A stretch of 7,622 nt of DNA from contig JALSRW010000572.1 in the NCBI GenBank assembly GCA_026984595.1, positions 1 through 7,622 on the forward strand. Direction: 5' to 3'. The notes beneath the pieces were generated by a model that worked only from the letters and a program-made list of their open reading frames with translations, was not told where the DNA came from and made no database searches. This document shows, one piece after another, positions 6,186 through 7,622 of the stretch; the first letter of the stretch is position 1, and each line of letters opens with the position of its first letter. Source of the stretch: Alphaproteobacteria bacterium (GTDB lineage Bacteria; Pseudomonadota; Alphaproteobacteria; Geminicoccales; Geminicoccaceae). Both the position numbers and the translations under genes were made by a program.

Positions 6186-6254
6186 TTTTCCCCAGCCCCG
6201 ACACAGCCTCGAAAGTCGCCCGATCCTCCAGGGATTTCAAGATCCTTTTCCACC
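6186..6254 (+). promoter_or_regulatory. Two degenerate DnaA-box-like 9-mers, plus orientation
   Basis: TTTTCCCCA (6186-6194) and TTTTCCACC (6246-6254) each differ at two positions from TTATCCACA. The first abuts the inverted repeat at 6166-6185. A further site at 6095-6103 keeps the core TCCACA but mismatches at all three outer positions. Confidence 0.35.
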
Positions 6255-6300
6255 TTCCGGGATCGTCGTCCCCATCTCCCCTCCGTCTGTGCAGGAAACA

Positions 6301-6390
6301 GGGGATGAAACGTAATCCCCACAATTCCCCTTTCCTCTGCTACATCTTCCTTCGGGATTCAGAAAGGTTGAGAAGGGATGTAGGGATTGG
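6301..6390. other. Low-GC segment next to hemE, candidate DNA-unwinding element
   Basis: By hand count 6301-6360 is 50% G+C and 6301-6400 is 49%, against 70% in 6061-6180 and 58-60% in 6181-6300. It contains a DnaA-box-like TAATCCCCA (6313-6321, two mismatches) and the only GANTC site of the interval (6356-6360). Placement at one end of the box-containing stretch is what one expects of an unwinding element, but it also contains the hemE leader and ribosome binding site, and lower G+C is common in promoters. Confidence 0.4.
6371..6389 (+). promoter_or_regulatory. hemE ribosome binding site, ATG-TAG dead start and TTG start
   Basis: AGAAGGG (6371-6377) is followed at once by ATG TAG (6378-6383), a start codon whose second codon is a stop, and then in the same frame by TTG (6387-6389), which opens the hemE frame. 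The purine tract is 9 nt from the TTG, a good distance, and 0 nt from the ATG, so TTG is the probable start. Confidence 0.7.
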
Positions 6391-7442
6391 AAAACGGCTC
6401 CGAACCGGCCACCAAACCGATCCTCCAAGCGCTCGCGGGAACGGTCCTGACGCCGCCTCCGGTATGGCTGATGCGGCAGGCGGGACGGTATCTGCCCGAG
6501 TATCGCCGGGTGCGGGCGAGGGTCTCGGGCTTTCTCGAACTCTGCTACACCCCCGAGCTCGCGGTCGAGGTGACCCTGCAGCCGATCCGGCGTTTCGCCC
6601 TCGATGCGGCGATCCTCTTTTCCGACATTCTGGTGGTGCCGCATGCGCTCGGCATGGATGTCCGCTTCCTCGAAGGCGAGGGGCCGAAGCTCGAACCGCT
6701 GCGGCGCCCGGAGGATCTGGCGAAGCTGCGCCCCGGGGAGCTGCAGGAGCGGCTGCGGCCGGTCTACGAGACGGTCGCCATCCTCGCCCGCGAGCTGCCG
6801 CCCGAGGTCGCCCTGATCGGCTTTTCCGGCGCGCCCTGGACGCTCGCCTGCTACATGCTCGAGGGAGGCGGCTCCAAGGATTGGTCGACGGCGCGCCGCG
6901 TGGCACTGGGCGAGCCCGACTTCTTCGGCCGTCTGATCGATCTGCTGACCGAGAGCGTCGGCGAATATCTGCTGTCCCAGATCGCGCATGGTGCCGAAGT
7001 GGTGCAGCTCTTCGACAGCTGGGCCGGGGTGCTGCCCGAGGCGCAGGTGCGACGCTGGGTGATCGAACCGGCGCGTCGCATCGCCGAGCGGCTGCGCGAG
7101 CATGCCGCAGCGGTGCCGCTGATCGGCTTTCCCCGCGGCATCGGCCCGCTCTATCCGGCGTTCGTGGAGAGGGTGCGGCCGGCGGGCATCGGCCTCGACA
7201 CCACGGTGCCCTGTGGCTGGGCCGAGGCGGTGCTGGGTCCATCGGCGGTCACCCTCCAGGGCAATCTCGATCCCGTCACCCTGCTGGTCGGGGGCCCGCC
7301 GCTGGCGGCGGCGGTGGCGCATATCGAGGAGACCTGGCGGCAGCGGCCGCGGATCTTCAATCTCGGCCACGGCATTCTGCCGCAGACGCCGATAAAGCAT
7401 GTGGAGGCGCTTCTGAGCCACTTGCATTCGCCGGGGAGATGA
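6387..7442 (+). CDS. hemE: Uroporphyrinogen decarboxylase
   Basis: HemE decarboxylates the four acetate side chains of uroporphyrinogen III to give coproporphyrinogen III in the cytoplasm, without a cofactor. The 351 residues fit the family length. Signature PPVWLMRQAGRYLPEY lies near residues 24-39 (R30 and R34 correspond to the substrate-binding Arg pair), and D80 in LFSDIL is the central Asp that binds the pyrrole nitrogens. GFSGAPWTLACYMLEGG carries Y156, and H328 lies in NLGHGILPQTP near the C-terminus. All expected residues are present. The start is TTG at 6387: the in-frame ATG three codons upstream is followed immediately by TAG and cannot initiate the protein. It is transcribed away from the putative origin. 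A hemJ-like gene follows after 135 bp. In several alphaproteobacteria hemH lies in this position; it is not seen here. Confidence 0.96.
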   Translation: MENGSEPATKPILQALAGTVLTPPPVWLMRQAGRYLPEYRRVRARVSGFLELCYTPELAVEVTLQPIRRFALDAAILFSDILVVPHALGMDVRFLEGEGPKLEPLRRPEDLAKLRPGELQERLRPVYETVAILARELPPEVALIGFSGAPWTLACYMLEGGGSKDWSTARRVALGEPDFFGRLIDLLTESVGEYLLSQIAHGAEVVQLFDSWAGVLPEAQVRRWVIEPARRIAERLREHAAAVPLIGFPRGIGPLYPAFVERVRPAGIGLDTTVPCGWAEAVLGPSAVTLQGNLDPVTLLVGGPPLAAAVAHIEETWRQRPRIFNLGHGILPQTPIKHVEALLSHLHSPGR

Positions 7443-7577
7443 TCCAATTAGGGTGACGTGATCCACCTGCCCGCGCGACCCGGACGAGGCGGACCAGATT
7501 GCGCGCGGCCATCACGCCCTGATCGGACATCCGTCCCGTGCAGGCCGAGAGGCTGTCGGGTCGCGAAGCGGCGAATC
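7443..7577. other. Gap between hemE and hemJ
   Basis: This 135-bp stretch holds no gene I can support. A 5-codon ATG frame (7439-7456) overlaps the hemE stop and looks incidental. TGATCCACC at 7459-7467 is one mismatch from the Caulobacter-type DnaA G-box TGATCCACA. CGCGACCCG (7474-7482) and CGGGTCGCG (7557-7565) form a 9-bp inverted repeat 74 nt apart, without a T-tract, so it is not an intrinsic terminator. Confidence 0.5.
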
Positions 7578-7622
7578 GTGGAAAATCTCTATCTCTGGAT
7601 CAAGGCCCTTCACATCGCTGCC
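7578..7622 (+). CDS. hemJ: HemJ-like protoporphyrinogen oxidase, N-terminal fragment cut by window edge
   Basis: Only 15 codons are visible, from a GTG: (M)ENLYLWIKALHIAA. The segment LYLWIKALHI is characteristic of the first helix of HemJ (UPF0093), the membrane protoporphyrinogen IX oxidase of many proteobacteria, whose early His in this helix is conserved. The position downstream of hemE and near the origin agrees with alphaproteobacterial gene order. The ribosome binding site is weak (GAAG in the preceding 15 nt). The frame is open up to an in-frame GTG at 7458, but that 40-residue stretch is Arg/Pro/Gly-rich and unlike a HemJ N-terminus. The identification rests on a short sequence. Confidence 0.7.
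   Translation, partial: MENLYLWIKALHIAA

Larger units (their letters stand above)
6014..6386. other. Putative chromosomal replication origin (oriC) between ppsR and hemE
   Basis: This is a 373-bp non-coding interval between divergent ppsR (RP001 family) and hemE. In Caulobacter crescentus the origin Cori lies between hemE and RP001, and the same cluster marks the Rickettsia origin; that is established knowledge, and the flanking genes match. Internal signs are: several 9-mers two mismatches from the DnaA box TTATCCACA (6031, 6052, 6186, 6246, 6313); two inverted repeats (6136-6145 and 6166-6185) carrying GTGGA/TCCAC cores; marked C-over-G asymmetry at 6083-6124; and a drop in G+C from 70% (6061-6180) to about 49% (6301-6400). 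No perfect DnaA box occurs. I found no CtrA-type TTAA-N7-TTAA site, and one GANTC methylation site (6356-6360). The region must also hold the promoters of ppsR and hemE; no convincing hexamer pair was found for either. Confidence 0.7.

Noticed and set aside
6231..6250. Possible IHF site near TTTCAAGATC
   Set aside because: At least three mismatches to WATCAANNNNTTR, not better than chance.
6014..6322. ppsR extended upstream to the ATG at 6322
   Set aside because: The extra 103 residues are low-complexity and cover the putative origin; the family N-terminus (HLISDSTGET) begins right after the GTG at 6013.
4475..7456. 993-codon open frame on the plus strand across the membrane-protein gene, ppsR and into hemE
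   Set aside because: It runs antisense to two recognisable genes, through the intergenic region and out of frame through hemE; composition is typical of a GC-rich shadow.
7357..7530. 57-codon minus-strand frame whose translation contains RNLVRLVRVAR, reminiscent of a UbiB N-terminus
   Set aside because: Resemblance is limited to about 11 residues of Arg/Leu/Val; the rest is antisense to the hemE end and shows nothing of UbiB. Probably chance.
7474..7565. Inverted repeat CGCGACCCG / CGGGTCGCG as a terminator between hemE and hemJ
   Set aside because: The arms are 74 nt apart and there is no T-run; too loose for an intrinsic terminator.
1..7622. CRISPR arrays, insertion sequences, tRNA, rRNA, or a novel defence system
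   Set aside because: No regularly spaced direct repeats, transposase motifs, tRNA-like cloverleafs or defence-gene domains were seen; the window is mostly core metabolism plus a likely origin.

Overview
The window looks like a piece of a GC-rich (roughly two-thirds G+C in coding regions) alphaproteobacterial chromosome. The strongest clue is the divergent pair ppsR (DUF299, the Rickettsia RP001 family) and hemE, separated by about 370 bp of non-coding DNA. In Caulobacter and Rickettsia the chromosomal replication origin lies in exactly this interval, so this window very probably contains oriC. The lineage cannot be named more precisely from the sequence alone.

Layout, left to right: (1) on the minus strand, a small secreted protein of unknown function (1002 to 637) followed by an amidohydrolase-2/lactonase-like enzyme (605 to beyond the left edge), apparently one transcription unit; (2) a 220-bp divergent regulatory region with a 20-bp perfect palindrome; (3) on the plus strand, a tight three-gene operon for a thiamine-diphosphate 2-oxo-acid dehydrogenase complex of the acetoin type: acoA (E1 alpha), acoB (E1 beta) and acoC (a lipoyl domain fused to an alpha/beta hydrolase); (4) converging on it with only 4 bp between stop codons, a minus-strand membrane-anchored coiled-coil protein of unknown function preceded by ppsR; (5) the ppsR-hemE intergenic region, with degenerate DnaA-box-like 9-mers, inverted repeats, strong strand asymmetry and a fall in G+C from about 70% to about 49% toward hemE; (6) hemE on the plus strand, using a TTG start, then a 135-bp gap and the first 15 codons of a hemJ-like gene running off the right edge.

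The genes fall into three functional groups. The aco genes would cleave acetoin (or a related 2-oxo compound) to acetyl-CoA and acetaldehyde; the E3 subunit (acoL), acoX and the regulator acoR are not in the window. hemE and hemJ are late haem biosynthesis genes that commonly sit beside the alphaproteobacterial origin. ppsR regulates a PEP-forming dikinase at the pyruvate/PEP node. If the origin lies at about 6.0-6.4 kb, every gene in the window is transcribed with the replication fork except acoABC, which runs head-on into it. Together with the absence of the genes often found next to ppsR (maf, aroE, coaE), this suggests a rearranged or inserted segment left of the origin. I see no CRISPR array, insertion sequence, tRNA or rRNA.
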